The notes under the pieces: generated by a model
Told to the model about the DNA's origin: nothing
The model's input: only the letters and a program-made list of their open reading frames with translations
Database searches by the model: none
Made by a program: the position numbers and the translations under genes
In this document: piece by piece, positions 24,743 through 33,545 of the stretch
Numbering within the stretch: the stretch's first letter is position 1
Layout of the letters: each line of letters begins with the position of its first letter
DNA from: a bacterium
GTDB lineage: Bacteria > Pseudomonadota > Alphaproteobacteria > Rhizobiales > JAKIUO01
Assembly (NCBI GenBank): GCA_024228495.1
Contig: JAAETJ010000081.1
Coordinates: 1-34,364 of the forward strand
Direction of reading: 5' to 3'
Length of the DNA: 34,364 nucleotides

Positions 24743-25408
24743 ATGGAACTTCTTGAATTTGCACGCGGTCCCGCCTTGCAATCCGCCATGGTAATTTTTG
24801 TTGCAGGCGTATTGTGGCGCATAATCGGCATTCTGGCACTACCTTTTATCTCAATCCCTTCAAGGGCGCGAAAAGGTGTGTTGCCTGAAGGCGAAGTCAA
24901 GGGATGGTTTGAGGGCATTTGGAGACGCATGTGGCCGCACAAGAGTTTTATCAGGCAGGCTTTGTTTTCAACGATTAATGGTCACGTCTATCATATCGGT
25001 CTGTTTGTGGTGGTGTTTTTGTTCGCACCGCATATTGCCTTTATCAAGGATTTGACCGGCCTTTCCTGGGCTAGTCTGCCAAGTAATCTGGTCAATGCTG
25101 TTGGTGTTGTGACCGCCGCCTCTCTTATCGCTGCGCTCATTCACCGTCTGACGAACCCGGTGCAGCGGCTAATCTCCACCTTCAATGATTATTTCAGTTG
25201 GTTCGTGACGCTGGCTCCGGTGCTCACAGGATTACTGGCGGTCAGTCATCTTGGAGCACGCTATGAGACACTGCTCGCCATTCACCTTTTGAGCATTGCC
25301 CTGCTGCTCATCTGGTTTCCGTTCGGCAAACTCATGCATGCCTTTCTGTTCGTCGTATCAAGAGGTGCCACAGGCGCACGCATGAAACACAGGGGGGCGC
25401 AGATATGA
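24743..25408 (+). CDS. isp1: Isp1, NarI/HdrE-like integral membrane cytochrome b subunit
   Basis: A 221-aa protein with five predicted membrane helices (about residues 11-36, 82-104, 114-135, 150-170 and 176-202), matching the NarI/DsrM/HdrE family. His residues at 81, 84, 134, 169, 181 and 199 lie in or at the ends of helices and could bind two b hemes. In Isp-type hydrogenases it passes electrons from the small subunit to quinone or to Isp2. AAGGAG precedes the ATG by nine bases. The stop overlaps isp2 as ATGA. Its place between the small and large subunit genes, together with isp2, is diagnostic. Confidence 0.9.
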   Translation: MELLEFARGPALQSAMVIFVAGVLWRIIGILALPFISIPSRARKGVLPEGEVKGWFEGIWRRMWPHKSFIRQALFSTINGHVYHIGLFVVVFLFAPHIAFIKDLTGLSWASLPSNLVNAVGVVTAASLIAALIHRLTNPVQRLISTFNDYFSWFVTLAPVLTGLLAVSHLGARYETLLAIHLLSIALLLIWFPFGKLMHAFLFVVSRGATGARMKHRGAQI

Positions 25409-26700
25409 GTTTAACAGCTAAAAAAGCAGATCAACAGGGCGATCTTTCCGATGATCAACGCATCATCAATGCTATGCATACCTTCGTCAATGATTTCGGT
25501 TTGACTGCGGCGACCTATATGGAAAGCTGCGTCAAGTGTGGCCTATGTGCCCAAGCCTGTCAGTTCTATGTGACAACCGGCAATCCCAAATATACACCGA
25601 TCGGCAAGATACGACCGTTTCAGCAGGCCTATGACCGTCATATGGGGCCGTTTGCACCGGTTTATCGTTTTTTCAACCTGGTGCCGGCCGTGACCTTGAA
25701 AGAGCTGAAATACTGGCAGGAACTGATTTATGACAGTTGCACCTTGTGCGGGCGCTGCACCCTGATCTGTCCCATGGGTATCGATATTGCTGAGCTGGTC
25801 AAGGAAGCGCGACACGGCATGTTCGAGGCGGGACTTATTCCAGAACGACTGGCACTAATGGACCGCACAACTGTGGCCTGGGGATCTCCAGCAACGCCTG
25901 CCGAAGATTTCGCCGAGATCATTGAGGAGATCAGCCAGGAATATGATGTGCCGATAAATGTCGACAAGGAAAAAGCCAATATACTGGTCACCCTTGCCCC
26001 CGCCGAACTTGGTGACCACACCAAGGCTGTGGCCGACATGGCGAAAATTCTTAACTCGATTGATGCCGACTGGACACTATGCTCTGATGGGTTCGAGGCC
26101 TCTAATATTGGCTTTATCAACGGTGATCTCGCCTTGCAGAAAAAGCTCACCATGAAGCTCATCGAAACTGCGCAAAGGATTGGTGCGAAGACGCTCGTGC
26201 TTCCCGAATGCGGCCATGCCTATGGTGCGGCGCGCTGGGAGGCCGCTCGATGGTATGGCGGGCCGGTTCCGGTCAATGTCGTTCACATGACCGAGTTTCT
26301 GGACGACCTCGTATCAACCGGCAAAATCAAACTCGATCATGTGGATGAGACAGCAAGTTTTCATGACCCCTGTCAACTGGTGCGCCGTGGCGGCGTCACC
26401 AAGGCGCCAAGGCAAATCATGGAAGCGCTCGGTCTTGATCTTATCGAAATGGAAGATAGCGGTTCTTTTGGCTGGTGTTGCGGCGGCGGTGGCGGCGTTG
26501 TCTCCAACACACGCGCCGACAAATTGCGCCACAAGGTGTTCGATCTGAAGAAAAAACAGTTTGAAGAAACCGGTGCAAAGCGCTTGGTGACGGCCTGCGG
26601 ACAATGTCGTATTACCCTCACCATGGGTGCCAAGCACATCAACTGGAACCAGGAAACAGACAGTTTGCTGGAACTGGTGGCGAATAATCTGGTGACTTAA
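25405..26700 (+). CDS. isp2: Isp2, HdrD-like iron-sulfur protein
   Basis: 431 aa. Two ferredoxin-type [4Fe-4S] motifs are CVKCGLCAQAC (Cys 42, 45, 48, 52) and CTLCGRCTLIC (Cys 112, 115, 118, 122). The C-terminal half has heterodisulfide-reductase CCG features: PECGHAYGAARW near 268, FHDPCQLVRRGG near 320, GWCCGGGGG near 356 and ACGQCRITL near 398. In HdrD the CCG Cys bind an unusual Fe-S cluster at the disulfide site, so Isp2 may reduce a disulfide, persulfide or quinone. There is no signal peptide, so it should lie on the cytoplasmic face of Isp1. The start codon overlaps the isp1 stop (ATGA). Confidence 0.93.
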   Translation: MSLTAKKADQQGDLSDDQRIINAMHTFVNDFGLTAATYMESCVKCGLCAQACQFYVTTGNPKYTPIGKIRPFQQAYDRHMGPFAPVYRFFNLVPAVTLKELKYWQELIYDSCTLCGRCTLICPMGIDIAELVKEARHGMFEAGLIPERLALMDRTTVAWGSPATPAEDFAEIIEEISQEYDVPINVDKEKANILVTLAPAELGDHTKAVADMAKILNSIDADWTLCSDGFEASNIGFINGDLALQKKLTMKLIETAQRIGAKTLVLPECGHAYGAARWEAARWYGGPVPVNVVHMTEFLDDLVSTGKIKLDHVDETASFHDPCQLVRRGGVTKAPRQIMEALGLDLIEMEDSGSFGWCCGGGGGVVSNTRADKLRHKVFDLKKKQFEETGAKRLVTACGQCRITLTMGAKHINWNQETDSLLELVANNLVT

Positions 26701-26748
26701 GACGCCCTCCCTTTTATTCGAGACAAGGAACAACAAGGAGAGAAGAAT

Positions 26749-28497
26749 ATGTCCAAACGAGTGGTTGTCGATCCGATTACGCGGATTGAGGGACATCTTC
26801 GCATTGAAGCCGATACCAATGAAAAAGGTGCTATCACATCGGCTTTTTCATCGGGCACCATGGTGCGCGGTATTGAGCTTATCCTCAAGGGCCGCGATCC
26901 GCGTGACGCTTGGGGTTTTGCGCAGCGCATTTGCGGTGTATGCACTCTGGTGCATGGCATAGCCTCAGTGCGGGCCGTTGAAAATGCGCTTGGCTACAAG
27001 ATCCCCCCGAATGCTCAGCTTATTCGTAACCTGATGATTGGCGCGCAGTATGTGCATGACCATGTCATGCATTTCTATCATCTACATGCTCTTGACTGGG
27101 TTGATGTGGTATCGGCCCTCTCGGCGGATCCAAAGGCGACGTCGGCGTTGCAGCAATCCATATCGGGGCATGCTAAATCGAGCCCCGGCTACTTCAAGGA
27201 CGTGCAGACAAAAGTTAAAAAATTCGTTGAAGCAGGGCAGTTGGGCATCTTTGCGCAAGGTTTTTGGGGTCATAAAGAGTACAAGCTGCCACCAGAAGCT
27301 AATCTAATGGCCCTTGCCCACTATCTCGAAGCTCTTGAATGGCAGCGCAATGTAGTGCAGATCCACACTATTTTTGGCGGCAAAAACCCGCACCCCAATT
27401 TCATTGTCGGCGGCGTGCCATCCCCTATCAGCACGGACCCTACCGCAACCACAGGAGGTTCGGCGGCAACAGCGGTCAATATCGTCAACCTGCAAGAGGT
27501 GCGTAATATCATCAAGCGCATGCGCAAATTCGTCGATGACGTTTACGTCCCAGATACGCTGGCCATTGCAAGCTTTTACAAGGACTGGTTCAAGCGCGGC
27601 GAAGGCCTCGGCAACTTCATGTGCTATGGCGATTTTCCCATGGATGGTACAGGCGACCCCGCCAAATGGATGATCCCCTCAGGTGTCATTCTCAACCGGG
27701 ACATTTCGAAAATCCATCCTCTCGACATCAATGACCCCGAGCAGATACAGGAATTTGTCTCCCATAGCTGGTATAATTGCAGCAAGGGTAAAAAGACAGG
27801 ACTGCACCCCTATGACGGCGAAACAACATTCAATTATGATGGACCCAAACCGCCCTTTGACCAACTCGATGTGGACAAGGGATATTCTTGGCTGAAAGCC
27901 CCGCGCTGGCGTGGCAAACCCATGGAAGTCGGGCCGCTGGCTCGCGTTCTCATGCTTTACGGCAAGGGGCATGAGCCGACTGTCGAGCTTGCAGGATACG
28001 CCCTCAAGAAGCTTGATGTGCCCATAACAGCATTGTTCTCAACACTGGGACGCACAGCCGCAAGAACGCTCGAAACCAAAATCATCGGAGATCAGATGGA
28101 CGGCTGGCTCGACACCCTTCTCGCCAATATTAAAGCCGGGACTGTGCAGGTGCATGATGATAGCAAGTGGGACCCTTCTACCTGGCCATCGGTTGCAAAG
28201 GGGGTTGGTTTCACCGAAGCTCCGCGCGGAGCACTAGCTCACTGGGTCGTCATCAAGGACGGGCTTATCGATAATTATCAGGCGGTGGTGCCAAGCACAT
28301 GGAATGCAGGGCCCAGAGATCACAACAACCTTCCTGGTGCCTATGAAGCCGCCCTTGAAGATCACCATACCTTACATAATCCAAAACAGCCGCTGGAGAT
28401 TCAAAGAACCATTCACAGTTTCGATCCCTGCATTGCCTGCGCCGTTCACGTCAACGACCCCAATGGCAAAGAGTTGGTAAAAATCAAGGTACAATAG
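26749..28497 (+). CDS. hynL: [NiFe] hydrogenase large subunit (Isp-type, group 1e)
   Basis: 582 aa. The N-terminal signature RICGVCTLVHG supplies Cys 62 and 65 and the C-terminal DPCIACAVH supplies Cys 561 and 564, the four NiFe ligands. After the His at 567 comes a 15-residue tail (VNDPNGKELVKIKVQ) that HynD should cleave. SRVVVDPITRIEGHL-like start, GAQYVHDHVMHFYHLHALDWVD, GGKNPHPNFIVGGV, and APRGALAHW are typical group 1 segments. A strong AAGGAG lies eight bases before the ATG. It carries no own signal and is exported with HynS by the Tat pathway. The gene is separated from isp2 by 48 bases. No terminator is obvious after the stop. Confidence 0.97.
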   Translation: MSKRVVVDPITRIEGHLRIEADTNEKGAITSAFSSGTMVRGIELILKGRDPRDAWGFAQRICGVCTLVHGIASVRAVENALGYKIPPNAQLIRNLMIGAQYVHDHVMHFYHLHALDWVDVVSALSADPKATSALQQSISGHAKSSPGYFKDVQTKVKKFVEAGQLGIFAQGFWGHKEYKLPPEANLMALAHYLEALEWQRNVVQIHTIFGGKNPHPNFIVGGVPSPISTDPTATTGGSAATAVNIVNLQEVRNIIKRMRKFVDDVYVPDTLAIASFYKDWFKRGEGLGNFMCYGDFPMDGTGDPAKWMIPSGVILNRDISKIHPLDINDPEQIQEFVSHSWYNCSKGKKTGLHPYDGETTFNYDGPKPPFDQLDVDKGYSWLKAPRWRGKPMEVGPLARVLMLYGKGHEPTVELAGYALKKLDVPITALFSTLGRTAARTLETKIIGDQMDGWLDTLLANIKAGTVQVHDDSKWDPSTWPSVAKGVGFTEAPRGALAHWVVIKDGLIDNYQAVVPSTWNAGPRDHNNLPGAYEAALEDHHTLHNPKQPLEIQRTIHSFDPCIACAVHVNDPNGKELVKIKVQ

Positions 28498-28635
28498 TTA
28501 GTCTTGACAAAGATCTGAAAAATAAAACCTAAGAAAGATGTTTGAGAGACAGAAATAGCCATTTTCAGAAAGAAGTTGTCGATTCATAGTGGGGCGATTT
28601 ATACGCATTTTGATGCTTTTTTTACTTTGCTCATT

Positions 28636-28860
28636 TTATCGGTACCGGCTAGCGCTCAGGTTCTTTTTGAAATTAAGGGATGGACGGGAAAAGGCTTCTA
28701 CAAAAAGAATGGTCACCTGATCACGCCATAGCTTGATCTGGTTGGTATGCACCTCAAACTGCTGCACCAACTCACTCAGGATCTTCTCACCCTTGATCGC
28801 TTCAAGAGCTACTTCCGATTTGAAAGCAAGTGTGTGAATTTTGTGTGGACGTCTCGTCAT
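28636..28860 (-). pseudogene. Truncated IS3-family transposase OrfA (IS relic)
   Basis: The frame starting with M-T-R-R-P-H-K reads HKIHTLAFKSEVALEAIKGE then KILSELVQQFEVHTNQIKLW, which is the N-terminal helix-turn-helix of IS3-family OrfA (typical form: F-K-x-K-V-A-L-x-A-x-K-G-E-x-T-L-x-E-L-x-x-x-F-x-V-H-x-N-Q-I-x-x-W). The similarity stops after WRDQ, at about residue 47, and the rest is unrelated. OrfB with the DDE domain is absent. A 9-base inverted repeat, GGTACCGGC at 28641-28649 and GCCGGTACC at 28888-28896, frames the fragment and may mark deletion or element ends. It cannot be active by itself. Confidence 0.8.
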
Positions 28861-28911
28861 AGCGGTTCTCCTGTTGTCGGCAATCATGCCGGTACCAGGC
28901 CAAATGTCCAC

Positions 28912-29262
28912 TTATCCCATCTGTTCAGATTTCCCGAGCCACTTCTCACACAGATAGAAAATGATTTAGGCAGTATCCATTGGGAAACCAGCAACCAGGA
29001 TCAATAAAATCAAAAATTCAAATGATCCGAAATGACATATATCGATAAGTTTCAATATTCGCAATGTCTAATGTTTAGATGTGACCTTTTGCTTCTTCCT
29101 CCTGCTTCCCATAGTGAAACCCCAAGTCATTTGGAAGAATGATACATTACAAATAGGTTATATTGGCTTATTGAGGCCATCATCGCCCTATTCGTCATAT
29201 TAGAGACAATAAGATCGCAAAAGCTGCGCAGATCACGCAAAAGAATCGGAGCCCAGAGCGAA
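28912..29262 (+). other. Intergenic region after the IS relic, no gene recognised
   Basis: About 350 bases between the IS3 fragment and the start of the next gene. It is AT-rich and contains no frame with a family signature. The first 80 bases may still belong to the IS end. The promoter of the following plus-strand gene should be in the last 150 bases, but I see no clear consensus. Confidence 0.4.
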
Positions 29263-30504
29263 ATGCTGTCATTTTACAAATCCATTTCCCATAACTTCGT
29301 CACCGCAGTATTGCTCACTTTCCTTTCCGCGCCAGTTATTGCCGCGCCAGATGACAAACGTAAAACAGTTGCGAGCGAACAATCCGATCCAAGAACCGAT
29401 GAGTTAGAGTATGAGCGCTCGAAACGCTTGCTCTCGGCCATTGACGAGATATTGAAAGATACCGCAACTATCCGTCAAGATGCGCGCAAGCTCCCCAGCA
29501 AACATGAATACTCCATTATTACCCCTCCATGGATCGAGACCAAAGAAGACCGCCAACTAAAGGTCAACAAACTATTAGATTCGGCTCTGGAAATTGTTAC
29601 CGAGGTTCCCATTGTTGACCTGCAAAAAAAACTGCGCAACAACCGCACCAATATAAAAAAAATGGAAGATCAAATCGCCGTCTTGCGTGAGAAACAGCTC
29701 GATGCTCCAACTGACGGTTTTCTTCCCGGCTATGTCGTCGATACCGTTGCTTCTATCGATGAGAAAATCGCCGATATCAACACAAGGATCGCTGGCAACA
29801 AGCAGCAGATCATCAAGATAAAAAAGAAAATATCCGACGGGTTGAAAAAAAGTGGCGTGGAGATCAAGGAAGCTCAGCTCGATATTCTGCTCGGCAGCGT
29901 CATCGGCGGCGATCTGGTCAAACTCGTTGCTGCATTTGAAGCCGCACGGGCGATTGATGACCGACTTAGTTTTTTGATGGATCGAAACGGTGAAAACCTA
30001 ACCGCCGCTCGGCGCTATTTCGCCATGCATGCGTCCCTGTTTGCTCTCCTTGTACATGCACAAGAGTTGGTACTCGATAAAATTGACGCGATTTATCTGC
30101 CCCGTCTTGGCGCCATAATCAAAGACATCAGACAAGCCCGACGCGAAACCTTTCAGCTGCTGCGCACTCACAATCGCAGTGATCAGCGTAAGACACTGCG
30201 AGCCAATCTCAAATCGCAGACTTTTTCTGAAAAAGTCGCCAAGACCTATCGCAACTATCTGTTGACGCAGCGCGATCAAATGTCCAAAGCACGCCAGCGT
30301 ACACTCAAGGATCTACACATCGCCGACAATACCTACCTTACGGTCGAAGCGAGTTTTCAGCTACGGTCCTTGATCAAGGATGCCAGCACCAGCTTTGAAG
30401 CGATCCGCAAACTGGAAGCCCCCGGGTTCGATAATGTGTTTCGCAACAAGGACTTGAAGCGTGAATTTGAGAACCTGACGAACAAGCTGACGCCAACTTC
30501 CTAG
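29263..30504 (+). CDS. Exported coiled-coil protein of unknown function
   Basis: A 413-aa protein with a Sec signal (hydrophobic VTAVLLTFLSAPVIAA, residues 13-28). The rest is strongly helical and charged: a long heptad-like region around LRNNRTNIKKMEDQIAVLREKQLD and IDEKIADINTRIAGNKQQII, then a more compact part with LDILLGSVIGGDLVKLVAAFEAARAIDDRLSF and further helices. There is one Gly-rich break but no recognised domain or metal motif. Ribosome-binding site is poor (GGAG twelve bases upstream). It stands alone between the IS relic and mgtE, which converges from the other strand. I cannot assign a role; a periplasmic scaffold or secretion-related function would fit the architecture but is guesswork. 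Confidence 0.7.
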   Translation: MLSFYKSISHNFVTAVLLTFLSAPVIAAPDDKRKTVASEQSDPRTDELEYERSKRLLSAIDEILKDTATIRQDARKLPSKHEYSIITPPWIETKEDRQLKVNKLLDSALEIVTEVPIVDLQKKLRNNRTNIKKMEDQIAVLREKQLDAPTDGFLPGYVVDTVASIDEKIADINTRIAGNKQQIIKIKKKISDGLKKSGVEIKEAQLDILLGSVIGGDLVKLVAAFEAARAIDDRLSFLMDRNGENLTAARRYFAMHASLFALLVHAQELVLDKIDAIYLPRLGAIIKDIRQARRETFQLLRTHNRSDQRKTLRANLKSQTFSEKVAKTYRNYLLTQRDQMSKARQRTLKDLHIADNTYLTVEASFQLRSLIKDASTSFEAIRKLEAPGFDNVFRNKDLKREFENLTNKLTPTS

Positions 30505-30573
30505 GTAGAATGGAAGGAACAATACCTTCGCAGACGGTACTGTAGACTAGTCCCCAGATCCCACAATGACGTT

Positions 30574-31953
30574 TTATATGAGATAAATAGCGGCGAGGCC
30601 AAGAAAGGCAAAGAAGCCAACAATATCTGTGACCGTTGTGACGAATACACTTGATGCAAGGGCTGGATCCACTTTGCGATATTCGAGAACCAGCGGGATC
30701 AAGATGCCCGATATGCCAGCAACGAACATATTGACGATCATCGCCGCGGCGAGCACGCCAGACAAACGGCTGCTTCCAAACCAAAAATAGGCCACTAGCG
30801 CCATCAATATTGCAAACGCGATCCCATTGAGCAAACCAACAAGAGTTTCACGCGTGATCACGCGACCAGCATTGGCGGCGCCCAAATCACGAGTTGCAAG
30901 GGCCCGTACAGTCACCGTCATGGTTTGCGTTCCTGCATTCCCCCCCATTGAGGCAACAATCGGCATCAATACGGCCAGCGCCACCATCTGCTCGATGGTC
31001 GCATCAAACAAACTGATAACATAAGAGGCGATGAGCGCTGTGATGAGATTGATGAACAACCATGAAAAACGACCCAGAGCAGTACGCAAGACCGTATCAG
31101 CAAGGGATTCGTCCCCGACACCAGCCAACAGAAAAATATCTTCTTGCGCTTCTTCGGCCATCACCTCGACTATATCGTCCACTGTGACAACTCCCACAAG
31201 GCGACTATCGTCGTCAACAACCGGGGCCGATAGCAGATTATAGCGCTCGAATTGGCGCGCCAGCTCTTCCTGATCCAATTCCACATTGATCAAGTGGCGC
31301 TCATCGTCCATCAACTCCTTGATTGCTGTATCTAGTGAGGAGCGCAGCAAATCATCAAGGCTTACAGTACCCTTGAGATGTAGTGAAGGTGTCGTGACGA
31401 AAACTTCCGAAAAATGATCAGGTAGATTTGAAGCATCCCGCAAGTGATCTATGGTTTGCTCGACAGTCCAGAATGTTGGTACATGCACAAAATTCTGACG
31501 CATACGACGACCGGCGGAATCGTCGGGATATTGCAGACCACGAACAACAGCGCTACGCACATCATGGGGAACCTGGTCAAGGATTTTCTGACGTTCACCA
31601 ACATCCAGATCTTCCAAAAGATAAACGGCGTCGTCCGTATCCAGCTCTTCAACAGCTTCGGCGATCTGCTCATTAGGTAATTGCACCACAAGTTCATCGC
31701 GCACCGCTTCCTCGACTTCAACAAGTGTCGCAGGATTGAGCTGCGAGCCGATCGCTTCAACGAAGGCGAAACGCTCATTTGTGGAGAGATGTTCTATAAG
31801 ATCAGCAAGATCACTATCATGCAACCCTTGGGACAAGAGACGTACATTGTCGAAATTCGCGTCCTCAATCGCAGAACGAACGGACTTCACAAAGGACGCC
31901 AATAGCGCTCCTTCGTTATCGCGAATATATATATCTGCTGTTGAACTGGACAT
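30574..31953 (-). CDS. mgtE: Magnesium transporter MgtE
   Basis: The 459-aa protein is MgtE, a homodimeric Mg2+ channel-like transporter in the inner membrane. The N-terminal helical domain (LHDSDLADLIEHLSTNERFAFV and the DTDDAVYLLEDL repeats) is followed by two CBS domains (residues about 145-265, with VVDDDSRLVGVVTVDDIVEVM) that sense Mg2+, and then five membrane helices. The conserved filter region LMPIVASMGGNAGTQTMTV and the VTTVTDIVGFFAFLGLA end are present. GAGG precedes the ATG by five bases. The 70-base gap to the convergent upstream gene has no good terminator. Confidence 0.95.
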   Translation of the reverse strand: MSSSTADIYIRDNEGALLASFVKSVRSAIEDANFDNVRLLSQGLHDSDLADLIEHLSTNERFAFVEAIGSQLNPATLVEVEEAVRDELVVQLPNEQIAEAVEELDTDDAVYLLEDLDVGERQKILDQVPHDVRSAVVRGLQYPDDSAGRRMRQNFVHVPTFWTVEQTIDHLRDASNLPDHFSEVFVTTPSLHLKGTVSLDDLLRSSLDTAIKELMDDERHLINVELDQEELARQFERYNLLSAPVVDDDSRLVGVVTVDDIVEVMAEEAQEDIFLLAGVGDESLADTVLRTALGRFSWLFINLITALIASYVISLFDATIEQMVALAVLMPIVASMGGNAGTQTMTVTVRALATRDLGAANAGRVITRETLVGLLNGIAFAILMALVAYFWFGSSRLSGVLAAAMIVNMFVAGISGILIPLVLEYRKVDPALASSVFVTTVTDIVGFFAFLGLAAIYLI

Positions 31954-32087
31954 ATCTGCCTCGTGCGAAAAACCCTTGGTAACCCAACCGTTTTTAAATC
32001 ATGCGCTCGCAATTGCAACTGGTGAATGGCGGGTACGCTTAATCTTCCCATGTCTCCCATGCTATATACCAGGACCGTCCATTTATC

Positions 32088-32204
32088 ATTTTCTGGGCTT
32101 GCCCCGGGATACAAAGCAACCAGCTAATCTTGTCGCGAAGTAATCGGCACTGCCTCCTGAGCCCAGGATCGGCTCATTGCTTGTCCAGGAAGCAAGTGGT
32201 GGAT
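32088..32204. repeat. Dispersed intergenic repeat, copy A
   Basis: About 117 bases that align with the segment from 34243 to about 34357 at the right end of the window. Shared blocks include GGCACTGCC, CCTGAG and a GGATCG core followed by TTGC/TCGC, and both copies have CCGGG-rich palindromic ends. Similarity is roughly three quarters. It lies between the mgtE promoter region and the porin terminator. It does not code for anything I recognise. Confidence 0.65.
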
Positions 32205-32232
32205 AGATGGAAGCACGGCTAAAACTGCAAAG

Positions 32233-32269
32233 AAAAACCGCCTCCCTTTTTTAAAGAGAGGCGGTTTTT
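32233..32269 (-). terminator. Rho-independent terminator of the porin gene
   Basis: A perfect 12-bp stem, AAAAACCGCCTC (32233-32244) with GAGGCGGTTTTT (32258-32269), with a 13-base loop. On the minus strand it ends in a T run and lies 26 bases past the porin stop; by symmetry it can also stop plus-strand transcription. Confidence 0.92.
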
Positions 32270-32294
32270 GATTTTCTTGTTCGATCAAGTTCGA

Positions 32295-33545
32295 CTAGAA
32301 CTTGATGCGAGCACCACCCATGATCTGGTCTACGTCGCCATTGGCTGTTCCATCATCTTCCCAATGACGAAAGGCAATATAGAGTTCGGTAGCAGCACTA
32401 TCGAAGTGTTGGACAACACCTAAGCCCCACATTGTGGTATCGGCACTTGCAATGCCAACTGCAGCAGCAGTTCCAGCTGCATTTCCGCCATCAAAGTCAT
32501 ACTCACCAAATTCAGCATAGATGCTTGTGTTACCAACTCCAGTAAAGTCGCGGTTTACACCACCCTGAACGTGCCAAAACTGCTTGTCATACATATCTGT
32601 TACAGTAGAAAGCAGACCACCATCGATTTCAGTACCAGCTGCAAACGCTATATTAAGGCCGGTGGCGGTGTGCATCAGAGCAACCGAACCCATAACGTTA
32701 GAACCATCGACGTCCGCGCCAGCTGCGTTTGTTGAGTTATCATTTACGGTATAACCAATACCAGCAGCGATGCGGATTGGACCAAATTCACCGGCATAAC
32801 GAAGAGCCATATCCCATGCATCCACACCACCACCAACTGCGGTGACATGATCATCGAGATCTGCCCAGGCGACAGAGAAGGTAAAACCACGAAGTGTTGG
32901 TGATACCCATGCAATCGCTTCATGAGCGCCCTGTTCCAGATTGAAACCATTCAATGGAGTTGCATTCCAGAGATTTGCTTCAGATGAACCAGTGACACCG
33001 CGTCCACCAAGAGAAATCTCGGCAACACCATCGGTTGGAGCATAAGCATGCCCCAGAACAAAAGTACCAACTCTGGAATTTTTGAGGTAGATAAAGTTTT
33101 TATCAACCTTTGTTGGGTGGATAAATCCACCACCCTGACTGGAACCAGCATTTGTAAGCGTCCCGCTGTTACGATCTTCTGTAATCCGAAAACGAAGCAC
33201 ATAACCTGCAGTCCAGGAGCTGGTCAAAGCAGCGCTACCAGCGAACTGAACGCGTGATCCTGATGGACCATGGCCACTAGAATAGAATTCATCGTAGCCA
33301 TCATGATCGTCGATCCAGCCAAAATCGCGAGCGACCCAGCCTGAAACTGTCAGTGAAACCTTACGATTTCCTTTGCGAGCTGTTGTTGCTTCCAGTTCAG
33401 CAACGCGCTCTTCGAGGTCTGCACAACAGTCACCGCCAAGATCGGCAGCTACTGCTGGTGTCAGAGCCATTCCGCCCATTAGAAAACCAGCTGCTGCTAC
33501 AAGAGCCAACGGGCTGGATGTCTTCTTGAGTCCCCCAATAGTCAT
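32295..33545 (-). CDS. Outer-membrane porin, alphaproteobacterial Omp2/RopA family
   Basis: 416 aa. A signal peptide (LALVAAAGFLMGGMALTPAVAA) is followed by DLGGDCCADLEERVAELEA, a short coiled-coil stalk with a Cys pair that is typical of Hyphomicrobiales porins, then KVSLTVSGWVARDFGW as the first barrel strand. The body alternates strands such as RVQFAGSAALTSSWTAGYVLRF and FVLGHAYAPTDGVAEISLGG, and the protein ends IMGGARIKF with the C-terminal Phe required for insertion by the BAM complex. It forms a general diffusion channel. GGAG lies eight bases before the ATG. It has a strong terminator and its own long leader, consistent with high expression. Confidence 0.92.
   Translation of the reverse strand: MTIGGLKKTSSPLALVAAAGFLMGGMALTPAVAADLGGDCCADLEERVAELEATTARKGNRKVSLTVSGWVARDFGWIDDHDGYDEFYSSGHGPSGSRVQFAGSAALTSSWTAGYVLRFRITEDRNSGTLTNAGSSQGGGFIHPTKVDKNFIYLKNSRVGTFVLGHAYAPTDGVAEISLGGRGVTGSSEANLWNATPLNGFNLEQGAHEAIAWVSPTLRGFTFSVAWADLDDHVTAVGGGVDAWDMALRYAGEFGPIRIAAGIGYTVNDNSTNAAGADVDGSNVMGSVALMHTATGLNIAFAAGTEIDGGLLSTVTDMYDKQFWHVQGGVNRDFTGVGNTSIYAEFGEYDFDGGNAAGTAAAVGIASADTTMWGLGVVQHFDSAATELYIAFRHWEDDGTANGDVDQIMGGARIKF

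Noticed and set aside
26314-26796. Minus-strand 160-codon frame opposite isp2
   Set aside because: Antisense to the conserved CCG region of isp2 and without any family pattern.
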